Of a DNA stretch of 64,000 bases, positions 11,620 to 23,582 are shown in pieces. The translations under genes and the position numbers were made by a program. The stretch comes from Ehretia macrophylla (lineage: Eukaryota > Streptophyta > Magnoliopsida > Boraginales > Ehretiaceae): the NCBI GenBank assembly GCA_037974665.1, contig CM075775.1, positions 40,574,152 through 40,638,151 of the forward strand, given 5' to 3'. The notes under the pieces were generated by a model that was given only the letters and a program-made list of their open reading frames with translations, did no database searches and was not told where the DNA came from. The first letter of the stretch is position 1, and every line of letters begins with the position of its first letter.

Positions 11620-14483
11620 AAAAGAATCCCGAAATTCATTCTTACTTGTTAAGGTCATTCAGACGGATTCCGACCATTGTTATTTTCCAACTCCGGGTTG
11701 TCGCTTGCTCTGTGTTATCTCTTACCACAACGAATTCACTTCCTAGCTTTCTCCAATCATTTAATTCGGTGTGACCCCTACATTTACAGTTTGTTCCTTT
11801 GAACAACTCTTTTTTCTCCAATTGATCTTAAGGTCGAGTTCATTAACTAAGGTTAGAATCTCCAAACGTAGTCATCAAAGCTGCATCGGTATTCTAACAA
11901 TATAACTATAACTCCAAAATCATGACTCATGTTGTATCAATCTCGCATCCATACTTCAAAAGGATTATCACAATAATACTGCGATCTTATGGTCACATAC
12001 ACTAATTTCAAGATGATAGGTCTATATCAGATTTACATATTCTATCAACTAGCTTCAAAATTGTTAACACCTAGGACATACACATGTTATGGGTCATTTC
12101 CACAATACAACTCTATTTTTAGGAAGAACTCACCAAACAACTAATCCATCTCAAATCGTCATCTATCGATGGTATCATAGCCCTTCTTATCTCGTAGGTA
12201 CATTAGATTAGCAAATCTTCTAATGACTAGTCTCCCGATTACAGGCTCCTATTCACTAACCTCATTTCCCGGCTTTGTTAACCTTCACGCTCGTAATCAA
12301 CGAGAAAGACCGTTGAGATTCGTTAAACTCAAACTCTAAGGTTTATTAGCCACCACCAACAAATTGTCACTGAAATTGCATGGGTAAACTAATCATGTTG
12401 CATTAGTTCAACTCTTACAAGTAAATTTCATCAGCTTATGATCCACAATCTATTTTCTTATTCAAATCTCTATTTTCACGTCTCGAGGCTTCAGAATTTC
12501 TTTCAATCTTAACCAAGACTCCTAGGGTGAAGAGTTTCAACCTCAAATAAATTCCACTCACCTCAATCCAAGGTTACGTCATACTTAAGAAGATAATGGT
12601 CCTACTCACTTAGCGACCTAGTCATTCCTTCGAACACTTAATGCCTGCCAATATATCTTCAACATTAATGTTACTAAGCTGGGTTCATCGCCATGCTAGT
12701 GATATCAATGCTCCACTAGGTTACCAACCGTTCAACAACAGTCTTCGGACTATAAATGGGTACCGAAATGATCGAGCTCATAAGATACTTATACGAGATA
12801 ACTTCAAGGTTGTATCAACATAAGAATTATGACCACGAGGCATCTTTCAACATAACCTAATAGAAATTTAAAGTAATCAACCACTTATTTAACTATTACT
12901 ACAAGATTCACCCTCTATTCAACAACCACAATTCGAAGTCTACCAACCGCTAGTTTCTAGAAGTGAAACAGTGCACATAGATACAGTGGTCTAACAATAG
13001 TCTCTTGGGTCATCATGACTCTGATTTATCTCTATCTTACTCTCTTTGTTTACATGTTCAACTAGCTAAGAGCATCAAGACTCATCGACCTTAGGCCCTA
13101 GGGTTTACCATGAATCATCATGCATACTCACTATTAGCTATTTAGGATTACTATTTACACCCTAACGACTCCACTTTGCAACCGGATGCTTTAATCTTAT
13201 TTCCATGGTTTATATACTAGGTCCATCGGTCTTACTTCGGGATATATGCTTTCTAACATCCTCTAGGGTATCCAAACAACGAGTGCATAAAATGACTTAC
13301 TTTGCAAAATTACAACTAAATCCGAAGGGCACCCAATTAATACCATGATTCTAAATATCACCGATATCCAACTTAGGACCTTTAGCAACATTAGTCATCG
13401 AATGCATAATTCAATACCTTACACTTTTATTCGACCTAACATTTAGGTGTAGTCTTCCGAACACGAGTTCTAGTTACATGAATTCCTCGATTCCAGCATC
13501 CTTATATCTTGTTATACTAAAGAATCATCAACCTTGTTAAATTTGGTCTCCAGAGTTTCCTACATGTCTTGAGGTTATCCATTGTTAAGTCACTCAAATA
13601 CACTATCCCTGTCTTAATAATCTAACCCCTAAAAGTAAACTATTGTCAACTTCCACCGATTCACCTCTTAATTTCTAGGTCATGATCTCAACACTTAGTG
13701 AACTTGAAACTCGCTAGTATACACCATATCAAATTCATCAATGCTTAATTCCAATCAAGTAAGGATTCAATCGTACGAGTATAATGCTAACTTCTTAGAT
13801 AGCCTATCAAGCCAATTTTAAGATGTGAGAAATGGATTCAAAGAACCCTCCAAGTCAACTTCCACTATCAGCACATGAGAATATATACTACCCTACATAT
13901 TTAATAGCATACCCTTATATCTAAGGAAAGTAGTATGTTTTTAAGGTTTATACTTGTACCACAATGAGAAGAACGGTTTAACGGAATCAAAACTTCATAG
14001 CCATAAAATTGATAACTTAATCATAGGTATGGGTATTCCAAAGATAAGGGGATAACTTTACCTCAACATTTATACCTGTGCTACGCATTTTATATATGCA
14101 TATCCATTAATACATACGATCCATCGAGTTCCTGTGAAGATGCGAGAAATCTCTAACCGAGCCTTTTCGTTCGTCCTGCACAAATTCACTTCCCTGAAAG
14201 TCCTAATCCTAACTATCTATGTGTATAAACAGTCATTCACGGTTATATAACATGCACATGTATCAAGGAAAGAGTATAAAAGCATGCATGCATTATTGAG
14301 GACGTGTTGGTGTGCATGATATACAGTACATATGGTCCACAAAGGCACATAATACTCGATACTTAAAGCAATTAAAGCACATTAGCACATATTAACACAT
14401 ATAAACAAGACATCATAATTACTTTAGGGCTTCTACCCATGGTCCGAGAGTTGAACCCAACTAATGCCTAGTTAGTAAACTAA
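11620..14483 (-). mobile_element. E2 internal region, non-coding
   Basis: This is about 2.9 kb of AT-rich sequence. The first ~30 bp inside the polypurine tract (CTTAAAAGAATCCCGAAATT) are related to E3, after which similarity stops. Only very short reading frames occur, for example about 60 codons at 12641-12823, without a recognisable motif. I see no tandem repeats or inverted repeats of note. It may carry packaging or dimerisation signals, but none can be identified by eye. Confidence 0.7.
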
Positions 14484-14495
14484 GCTCTAATATCA
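14484..14495 (-). other. Primer binding site of E2, initiator-Met-tRNA type, decayed
   Basis: The - strand reads TGATATTAGAGC, 13 bp inside the 5' LTR. The common plant site complementary to initiator tRNA-Met is TGGTATCAGAGC. The two differences are both transitions of the type expected from cytosine deamination. Position and orientation agree with the polypurine tract and LTRs. Confidence 0.75.
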
Positions 14496-15552
14496 TTCTA
14501 ATATAAGATGTCACGCCCCAACCCGACCTATGAAGGTTAGACTAGGGTGTGATCTAAACATTCAAGTCATATCACGTACTTAATCGTTCAAGAGGGTTTA
14601 ACACTTAACGTTTTAGCCTAAACTCCACAAATTCTCTGGAAAACCGGCAGCATAACGGCTGTAGTTAGGACCTTTTAGTTTGACCTAATTTCTAAACGCC
14701 TCAATTATTCCAATCATTAATCCAATTCCATTAAGGACTCCTATTTTGTCTCATCAACCGATATGCCTAGTAGTCTATCTTGAAGGTCTCGTTTGGTTAA
14801 TAAGCCTAGAATGATAATTATGTCTCGTTTATTTATCAATTTCCTATCATGCAAGTACCTATTATTCTTTAGTTTACAAATAAGCACCTAGTGGAATTAA
14901 ATAGAATTGACTTAGTTGATTTTTCACCTAGTGGTTTAATTGCCTATGATAGCTATTATTCAAGATAATTAAAGCAAATAACCAAATAAGAAGTTCGTCT
15001 GGTTATAGATAGTACAATCCCAAAATTAGACCCAAATTACAACGGGGTCATTTACATCAATAAAATGAATAGTTTGCAATCAAACACAACATCCATATAG
15101 CAACCACTTTCAGGCAAAGTACAAAAGCACGTAGTCACTCCAAGGAATCGTCAACAAGCACATTTACTTCGGGTATCTGTTCCAAATCTGCTATACCTGT
15201 GACAAAAAAAGAGGGTGAGTCCTTATGAACTCAGCGAGGGGGAGCGAGAGATAACGTTTTGAAATCCTTTTCTGGTTAAACTTATGAAAAACCCTTTTTG
15301 AAGGCATGACATTATATCACAAGTAAGTACATAACATAATATAAAGGTAAAGGAACACAATTACCCGTCTTTCCTCCCCGAGGTCCTCTAGGAACCAAGC
15401 GAGAGTACTTATACACATAGTGAAAAGGATACGGTTTGATGCGTACAGGACTCTAGAGGTAGCTCATACGGGCTCAAGAGGTAGCTCCCACCACATTTAG
15501 GTGTAGCACTTTCCCCCGCATAGCACTTACTTCCTGCCGTTCAAGTTCATTT

Positions 15553-15786
15553 TCAGTAACAGTTGTTGCGGCCGGCTTCAATCATCCACTTTTCATGCCA
15601 AATGGGTGTACTCCGGATGTACCCCGAAATCCTACGACCCAACTCTCCGAGGAAGTCTAGCCCCCAAGCGAGAGAGAGAATTGGACAATGGTAGTCACGG
15701 TTGCACCGGCAAGCCCGATGCCGCCCGGTGTGCGTGAACGCTACCACGCCAGAATGAAAGGTTGCAACCTTGTATGCAATGCACAT
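15553..15786 (-). other. Conserved LTR block (E2 5' LTR copy)
   Basis: Close copy of the block at 3725-3960. Just beyond it (about 15440-15545) this LTR carries extra sequence with a duplicated-looking AGGTAGCTC motif (AGAGGTAGCTCATACGG then AGAGGTAGCTCCCACC) that is absent from E1 and E3. Confidence 0.65.
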
Positions 15787-17440
15787 TTATGACATTTAAT
15801 ATATCACATTAGGAGGACAACAAAGTAGGTTGCCTCCGAGCAGTCATAAGATTGCACATTGACAAGTAAACAAGCGAGGCACGATAAGACAAGTAATTTC
15901 ACTTGAAAGGCATATGGAGTTATATGAACATTAAACGGGCAGCCATGTAACGCACATAAATCAAGTCATATAACTCATTTCAAAGTTCACGTAATCAAAT
16001 AATAAGATTATTCAACATGCAACAACGTCTACGTGGGTTCGGATGCAAGAAAGGCCTATTTGTCAACATGCAATGATCAAAATCACATTTAGGGCTATAA
16101 GGGAAACTACGGGCATCCTACTAAACATATAATTACACACAATATCCAAATGATTAACACTTAGCAAGTTTACCTAGTCACTAGGGTTTTCATTTCGTGC
16201 TTACCCGTGCGATTAAGCCCCAAGTCAACTCAAAATCAATCTCAAGCCATGCATCGATTAGTTCAATCATCCTCAAGTATTCAAAATAGTCCACAAAACA
16301 TCCCAATGCCACAATCCCAAGCATTTAATTCAACAAGAGGAGTTACAACAATTTTCTAAGCACATCACTAAGTGAAACCTTCACTGCAATAGGCTGTTTT
16401 CTCACAATATTTAAGACAAGCAAAAAATCTCCAATTCTAGTGAATAAGATGTCAAATTAAATCTTAAGAAGTAAAATAAATTCAGAAACAAACCTTGCAT
16501 CATTTGGAGTTAGGGATCAATAGTTATAGCCAAAACAGTGGGATTGCACAAAACTGTCCAGATTTGCACACATTTAAATACGTTCCGTTTTTGAGGTCCT
16601 TAGGGTCAGATCTAGCCTTAGTCCATTTCTGACAACAATGTCCATAACTGAAAAATCTAGCAGCACACCAAATTTCATACATTTTGGACATCATTTACTA
16701 AGTCAAAACTGGTTCGTTTCACAAAGTCAATGAATCTACCAAAACCTGCTTCATTTTTCCAGATTTTTCAGGTTTGGACACATTTTAATGATTTGCCATT
16801 TTGCAGACCTTAGAGTCAAAATTAGCTTTGGCCTATTTCTGTAAAAAATGTTCAAAACTGGCAAAACTAGTTACCTACCAATTTTCATGCATTTTCAACA
16901 TCATTTTCCTAGCCAAACTCACCTTGCAACAACAAGACAGAGAGCTGTCACAAAACCTGATTTCATCTATCATCACCTTCAAGCCAAAATCTTACCATGC
17001 ATGGTTGTAAAAGCTTATAAACACACATATAACTCAAGTACAGAAGCAAAGACAAACATTTAAGAGCATGCATGTTGGTTTTTGAAAGATTTTCAACAAG
17101 TTTTAGCCCTTACCTTAGCAAAACAACAAGAAGATGCACAAGACTTGGATGAAGCACAAAGTTGATCTTCCTCCTTGCTTAGCCGAGACACCAACTCGAT
17201 TTTCTCTATTTTTCCTAGCTTAGCGACCAAGTTCTTAGTAGGTGCATGTGGTTAGAACAAAACGAAATGAAATGGAAGCTATCAACATACCAAAGGACCG
17301 AATGAGTGTTCTATGAGCTTGCATGCATGTCTCTTTGCTTCTAGCTTGCTTGGGCTGCCATGGCCGAGCTTGGGAGGGTCTTAGAGTGTCCTTGAGAGTT
17401 GTTAGGAGTCTTGGGAGCTCAATGGTCAGACTTGGTCGAA

Positions 17441-17492
17441 AATGGAGAGAAAAGGAGAGAGAGAATGAGAGAATGAGAGCTTGAGAGGAAGA
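17441..17492 (-). repeat. GA/CT-rich tract (E2 5' LTR)
   Basis: GAGAG and AATGAGAG words at the same LTR position as the tract at 10632-10685. Confidence 0.8.
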
Positions 17493-17994
17493 AATGACGT
17501 GCTTGAGCATATGGTCGGCCTTGAACTTCTACAAGTCTGAATTTTTGTCATCTTTGAGCATTTTTGAAATGTTTTAGCATGCCTTGTGTGTGTTGGTCGA
17601 GAAAGCGTGCTTGAGGTAGGGTGTATGGGTTTATTTTATGCCTAGTGTCTTGTGTGTGTGTCATAGTTTGTCTAGGACTAATTTTAAATTGCAAAGCTTG
17701 TCACATTCCTACACATGGTCAGCCAAGTAAGCTCAAATTCTGAATTTTGTCATGTGTTAAAGCCTTATTTTATTCTAGGTTGATATATTTTAATTGCCTA
17801 GTAGTTAGAATGTAAGAGAATGTTGGGAATCTAGGGAACCTAGGTAGAATAAATTATATGAAAGTTGATATAGTTTATTATTATTTTAGTGTTAGTGGAT
17901 TTTGTAGAGATTTGAATTAGGATTATAATAATAGTTAGTGGTGTTTGTAGGATTATTTTATAGTCTAGTGCTTTGTGTAGGATTCTTTATTGAT

Positions 17995-18390
17995 TAGCGT
18001 GCGGGCACGCACTACGAGACACGCACAGAAATCGATATGAGGCACGAATCACAAGGTAGACACGAACTATGAGGTAGACGCGTACTTCATGACTAAGGCA
18101 CGTACTTCAAGACTAATGCACGCAATCCTAAATGAATGCACGTAAATCGATGCAAGGCACATAATTTAATGCAATGCGCGTAAATCGAGGTACGACTCTT
18201 AAACCTAGATTAAGACACATAAATCAAGGTCAGGGCACACGAAATGAGGTAACGCACGCAATTCGAAGTTAGGGCACGTAAGTCAAGAATTAGGGCACAT
18301 AATTCTAGGTCAAGGCATAAATGACGAAGCATGTACGAGAACCAAGATATCGCACGTAAATCGGGGTAACACATATTATTCGGGGTCGGG
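17995..18390 (-). repeat. Long form of the degenerate GCACGTAA-type repeats (E2 5' LTR)
   Basis: Same zone as at 11195-11606. Units include GGCACGTACTTCAAG, GCACGTAAATCG, GGCACGTAAGTC and GCACGTAAATCGG, many with an ACGT core. Confidence 0.65.
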
Positions 18391-18640
18391 CCTCACATCG
18401 AGGATCAAAATTGAATGTTTTCATCAGTTTTGGGACACTTTTCTTCTTTTTTGCTGTTTTTCCTTCCTAGATCGTACGTCGTGAGCCTAGAAAAAGACGA
18501 CAACCTAATCCATCACATTTCTATTATCGAATCCTACGGCATATTGGGCAAGACATCTTCACTTCACGTATAGGCTGGGCCCACAAACCGAGGGCATAAG
18601 GCTTGGGACCAGGTCTACGTCGCTCCTTTGCCCATAAGTT

Positions 18641-19025
18641 TTGATCTGTAAGGAGTTACGCGGCGAACAGCATACCGTTGGAAATCTCTCGGAGAGTTCT
18701 ACGACGGAGGCAGCAAACTTGCTCGCCTGCCCTTGTTTTTGGAGATCAAAATCGAACCTGCTGCTCGTCTGCCCTTGTTTTCAAGGATCAAAATCAAACA
18801 TTTCCATCAGTTTTGGGACACTTTTCTTCTTTTGCGCTGTTTTTCCTTCTCGGATCGTATGTCGTGAGCCTAGAAAAGGATGACAACCTAATCCATCACA
18901 TTTCTATTATCGAATCCCACAGCACCTTGGGCAAGACAACTTCGCTTCACATTGAGGCTGGGCCTGTAAACCGAGGGCGTGGGGCTTGGGACCAAGTCTC
19001 CGTCGCTCCTTTGCATATAACTTTC
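18641..19025 (+). repeat. Isolated 383-bp monomer with 42-bp duplication
   Basis: Between about 18721 and 18797 the unit CTCGCCTGCCCTTGTTTT...AAAATCGAACCTGCTG occurs twice with small differences. It also has GCGAACAGCATACC and GGAAATCTCTC, the variants typical of the middle monomer of the runs of three seen later. Confidence 0.85.
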
Positions 19026-22000
19026 GATCCTTAAAGAGTTACGCGGCGCACAACATACCGTTGGAAAGCTCTCCGAGAGCTCTACGACGGGGGTAGCAAG
19101 CCTGCTTGGCGGCACCTATTTTGGGAGCCCAAAATTGAACATTTTCATCAATTTTGGGACACTTTTCTTCTTTTACGCTGTTTTTCCTTCTCGGATCGTA
19201 CGTCGTGAGCCTAAAAAAGGACGACAACCTAATCCATCACATTTCTATTATTGAATCCAACGGCACCTTGGGCAAGACAACTTCGCTTCACATAGAGGCT
19301 AGGCCCGCAAACCGAGGGCGTGGGGCTTGGGACCAGGTCTCCGTCGAACATTTGCCCATAACTTTCGATCCGTAAGGAGTTACGCGGCGCACAGGATACC
19401 GTTGGAAAGCTCCCCGAGAGCTCTACGACGGGCGCAGCAAGCCTGCTTGGCAGTGCCAGTTTTTTAAGTCCAAAATCGAACGTTTTCATCAGTTTCGGGA
19501 TACTTTTCTTCTTTTGCGTTATTTTTCCTTCCCGGATTGTACATCGTGAGCCGCGAAAAGGACAACATCCTAATCCATCACATTTCTATTATTGAATCCC
19601 ATGGCACCTTGGGCAAGACAACTTCGCTTCACGTAGAGGCTGGGCTCGCAAAACCGAGGTCGTAGGGCTTGGGACAAGGTCTCCGTCGCTCCGGTGCCCA
19701 TAACTTTTGATCCGTACGGAGTTATGCGGCGCACAACATACCGTTGGAATACTCTCCGAGAGCTCTACGATGGGGCAACAAGCCTGCTAGGCTGCGATTG
19801 TTTCAGAGCCCGAAATCGAACGTTTTCATCAGTTTTGGGATATTTTTATTCTTTTGCACTATTTTTCCGTTTCGGATCGTACGCCGTGAGCCACAAAAAG
19901 GACGACAACCTAATCCATCACATTTCTATTACCGAATCCCATGGCACCTTGGGCAAGACAACTTCGCTTCACGTAGACGCTGGGCCTACAAACCGAGGGC
20001 GTGGGGCTTGGGACCAGGTCTCCGTCGCTCCGGTGCCCATAACCTATGATCCATAAGGAGTAACACGGCGCACAACAAACCGTTAGAAAGCTCTCCGAGA
20101 GCTCTACGATGGGGGCAGTAAGCCTGCCCGACTGCTCCTATTTTTGGACCCCCTAATTGAACGTTTTCATCAGTTTTGGAACACTTTTCTTCTTTTGCGC
20201 TGTTTTTCTATCCCGGATCGTACGTCGTGAGCCGCGAAAAGGACGACAACCTAATCCATCAAATTTCTATTATCGAATCACACGGCACCTTGGGCAAGAC
20301 AACTTCGCTTCACATAGAGGCTGGGACTACAAATCGAGGGCGTGGGGCTTGGGACCAAGTCTCTGTCGCTCCTTTACCCATAACTTTTGATCTGTATCGA
20401 GTTACCCGGCGCACAGCATACCATCGGAATACTCTCTGAGAGCTCTACGACAGAGGACACAAGCCTGCTCTGTTGTGCTTGTTTTCGGAGCCCAAAATCG
20501 AATGTTTTCATCAATTTTGGGACATTTTTCTCTCTTTACGCTGTTTTTCTATCCCGGATCGTACGTCGTGAGCCTATAAAAGGACGACAAATTAATACAT
20601 CAAATTTCTGTTATAAAATCCCATGGCACCTTGGGCAAGACAACTTCGCTTCACATAGAGGCTGAGAGCCCGCAAATCGACGACGTGGGGCTTGGGACCA
20701 TGCCTCCGTCGCTCATTTGCCCATAACTTTTGATCCGTAAGGAGTTATGCAGCGCACAACATATTGTTGGAAAGCTCTCCGAGAGCTCTACGATGGAGGT
20801 AGCAAGCAAGATCAGCTTCCCTTGTTTTTGGAGCCCAAAATCAAACGTTTTCATCAGTTTTTGAACGCTTTTCTTCTTTTGCGCTGTTCTTTCTTCCTGG
20901 ATCGTACGTCGTGAGCCTAGAAAAGGACAACAACCTAATCCATCACATTTCTATTATCGAATCCCACGGCACCTTGGACAAGACAACTTCGTTTCATGTA
21001 AAGGCTGGGCCCACAAACTGAGGGCGTAGGGCTTGGGACAACGTCTCCGTCGCTCCGGTGCCCATAACTTTTGATCTGTAAGGAGTTACGTGGGGCACAG
21101 CATATCGTTGGAAAACTCTCTAAGAGCTCTACGTCAGGGGTAGCAATCTTGCTTGGCTACACCTATTTTCAGAGACGAAAATCTAATGTTTTCATTAGTT
21201 TCGGGATACTTTTCTTCTTTTGCGCTGTTTTCCTGTCCCAGATCGTACATCGTGTGTCGCGAAAAGGACGACGAGCTAATCCATCATATTTCTATTATTG
21301 AATCCCACCGCACCTTGGGAAAGACAACTTCGCTTTACATAGAGGCTGGGCCTGTAAACCGAGGGCATAAGGCTTGGGACAATGTCTCTGTCACTCTTTT
21401 GCCCATAACTTTTGATCCGTAAGGAGTTACGGGACGCACACCATACCGTTGGAAAGCTCTCCGAGAGCTCTACGTCGAGGGCAATCAACTTGCTCAGCTG
21501 CGCCTATTTTAGAAGCCCAAAATTGAACGTATTCATCAGTTTTTAGGACATTTTTCTTCTTTTGCGCTGTTTTTCTGTCTCGGATTATACGTCGTGAGTC
21601 GCGAAAAGGACGACAACCTAATCCATCACATTTCTATTATCGAATCCTATGGCACCTTGGGCAAGACAACTTCGCTTTACGTAGAGGCTGGGCCCGCTAA
21701 TCAAGGGCGTGCAGCTTGTGACCAAGTCTGCGTCGCTCCTTTGCCCATAACTTTTGATCCGTAAGGAGTTATGAGGTGCACAACATACTGTTGGAAAGCT
21801 CCCCGAGAGCTCTACGACAAGGGAAGCAACCCTGCTCGGCTGCGCTTGTTTTCGCAGCCTAAAATCGACCGTTTTCATCAGTTTTTTGATATTTTTCTTC
21901 GTTTTCGCTGTTTTTTCGTCCCGGATCGTTCGTCGTGAGCCACGAAAAGGACAACAACCTAATCTATCACATTTCTATTTTTGAATCCCACGGCACCTTT

Positions 22001-22435
22001 GGCAAGACAAAGTCACTTCATGTAGAGGCTGGGCCCGTAAACCAAGGGCATGGAGCTTGGGACCAAGTCTCCGTCACTCATTTGCCTATAACTTTTGATC
22101 TGTAAGGAGTTACGCGGCGCACCGCATACCGTTAGAAAGCTCTCCGAGAGCTCTACGACTGGGGTAGCAAGCCTGCTCGGGTGCGCTTGTTTTTGGAGCC
22201 CAATATCAGACATTTTCTACAGTTTTGTGACACTTTTCTTCTTTTGCACTTTTTTTTTTGTCCCGGATCGTACGGCGTGAGCCGCGAAACGGACAACAAC
22301 CTAATCCATCACATTTCTATTATCGAATCCCACTACACCTTTGGAAAGACAACTTCGTTTCACGTAGAAGCTGGGCTCGCAAACCGTGGCATGGGGCTTG
22401 GGACCAAGTCTCCGTCGCTCCTATGCCCATAACTT

Positions 22436-23582
22436 TTGATCCATAAGGAGTTACGCGGCGCACAACATACCGTTGGAAAGCTCTCCGAGAGCTCTACGTC
22501 AGGGGCAGCAATCCTGCTCGCCTGCCCTTGTTTTCGGAGATCAAAATCGAACCTGCTGCTCGCCTGCCCTTGTTTTCGAGGATCAAAATCCAACGTTTTC
22601 ATCAGTTTTAGGACACTTTTCATCTTTTTCGTTGTTTTTCCTTCCCGGATCGTACGTCATGAGCCTAGAAAAGGACGACAACCTAGTCCATCACATTTTT
22701 ATTATCGAATCCCACAGGACCTTGGGCAAAACAACTTCGCTTAACGTAGAGGCTGGGCCCACAAACCGAGGGCGTGGGGCTTTGGACCAGGTCTCCGTCG
22801 TTCCTTTGCCCATAGGTTTTTATTCGTAAGGAGTTACGTGGCGAATAACATACCGTTGGAAATCTCTCCGAGAGTTCTACGACAAGTGCAGCAAACCTGC
22901 TCGTCTGCCCTTGTTTTCGGATATCAAAATCGAACCAACTGCTCGCCTGCCCTTGTTTTCAAGGATCAAAATCGAACATTTTCATCAGTTTTGGGACACT
23001 TTTATTCTTTTGCGCCGTTTTTTCTTCCCGGATCATACGTCGTGAGCCTAGAAAAGGATGACAAACTAATCCATCACATTTCTATTATCGAATCCCATGG
23101 CACCTTAGGCAAGACAACTTCGCTTCACGTAGAAGTTGGGCCCGCAAACCGAGGACGTGGGGCTTGGGACCAAGTCTTCGTCGCTCCTTTGCCCATAACT
23201 TTTGATCCGTAAGAAGTTACGCGGCGCACAACATACTGTTGGAAATCTCTCCAAGAGCTCTACGACGGGGGCAACAAACCTGCTTGCCTGCCCTTGTTTT
23301 CGGAGATCAAAATCCAACTGGCTGCTCGCCTGCCCTTGTTTTCGGAGATCAAAATCGAACGTTTTCATCAATTTTGGGACACTTTTCTTCTTTTGCGTTG
23401 TTTTTGCTACTCGGATCGTACACCGTGAGCCGAGAAAAGGACGACAACCTAATCCATCACATTTCTATTATTGAATCCCGCAGCACCATAGGCAGGACAG
23501 CTTCGCTTCACGTAGAGGCTGGGCCTGCAAACCGAGGTCGTGGCACTTAGGACCAGGACTACGTCGCTCCGGTGCCCATAAC
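22436..23582 (+). repeat. Run of three 383-bp monomers (first run)
   Basis: Duplicated 42-bp units lie at about 22514-22590, 22897-22973 and 23281-23356. The monomer spacing is 383 bp (22436, 22819, 23202). The middle monomer has GCGAATAACATACC and GGAAATCTCTCC variants. Confidence 0.85.

Larger units (their letters stand above)
9275..18397 (-). mobile_element. E2: non-autonomous, LARD-like LTR retrotransposon, left end truncated
   Basis: In element orientation (right to left): 5' LTR 18397-14509, primer site 14495-14484, 2.9-kb interior, polypurine tract 11619-11607, truncated 3' LTR 11606-9275. The LTRs match the E1/E3/E4 family, and the bases next to the polypurine tract also match E3, so it is the same family. 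The interior has no reading frame above ~90 codons and no visible gag zinc knuckle, protease, reverse transcriptase or integrase motif. Very long LTRs with a non-coding interior fit the LARD class, mobilised by proteins from a coding relative. The alternative is a coding interior decayed beyond recognition. Confidence 0.8.
14509..18397 (-). mobile_element. E2 5' LTR, complete (3889 bp)
   Basis: On the - strand it begins TGTGAGGCCCGACCCCGA and ends GGGTTGGGGCGTGACA. It is about 295 bp longer than the E1 and E3 LTRs, partly from the extended short-repeat zone. It joins satellite at 18398 (TCGAGGATCAAAA), inside a monomer. The target duplication cannot be confirmed because the opposite end of E2 is lost. 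Confidence 0.9.

Noticed and set aside
12641-12823. 60-codon frame in the E2 interior as a gag remnant
   Set aside because: No zinc knuckle or capsid motif is seen, and length is within chance expectation for AT-rich DNA.
18721-18797. 42-bp duplication preserving frame (14 codons) as evidence of coding repeats
   Set aside because: 42 being a multiple of three is one chance in three, and the frame does not persist across monomers of 383 bp.
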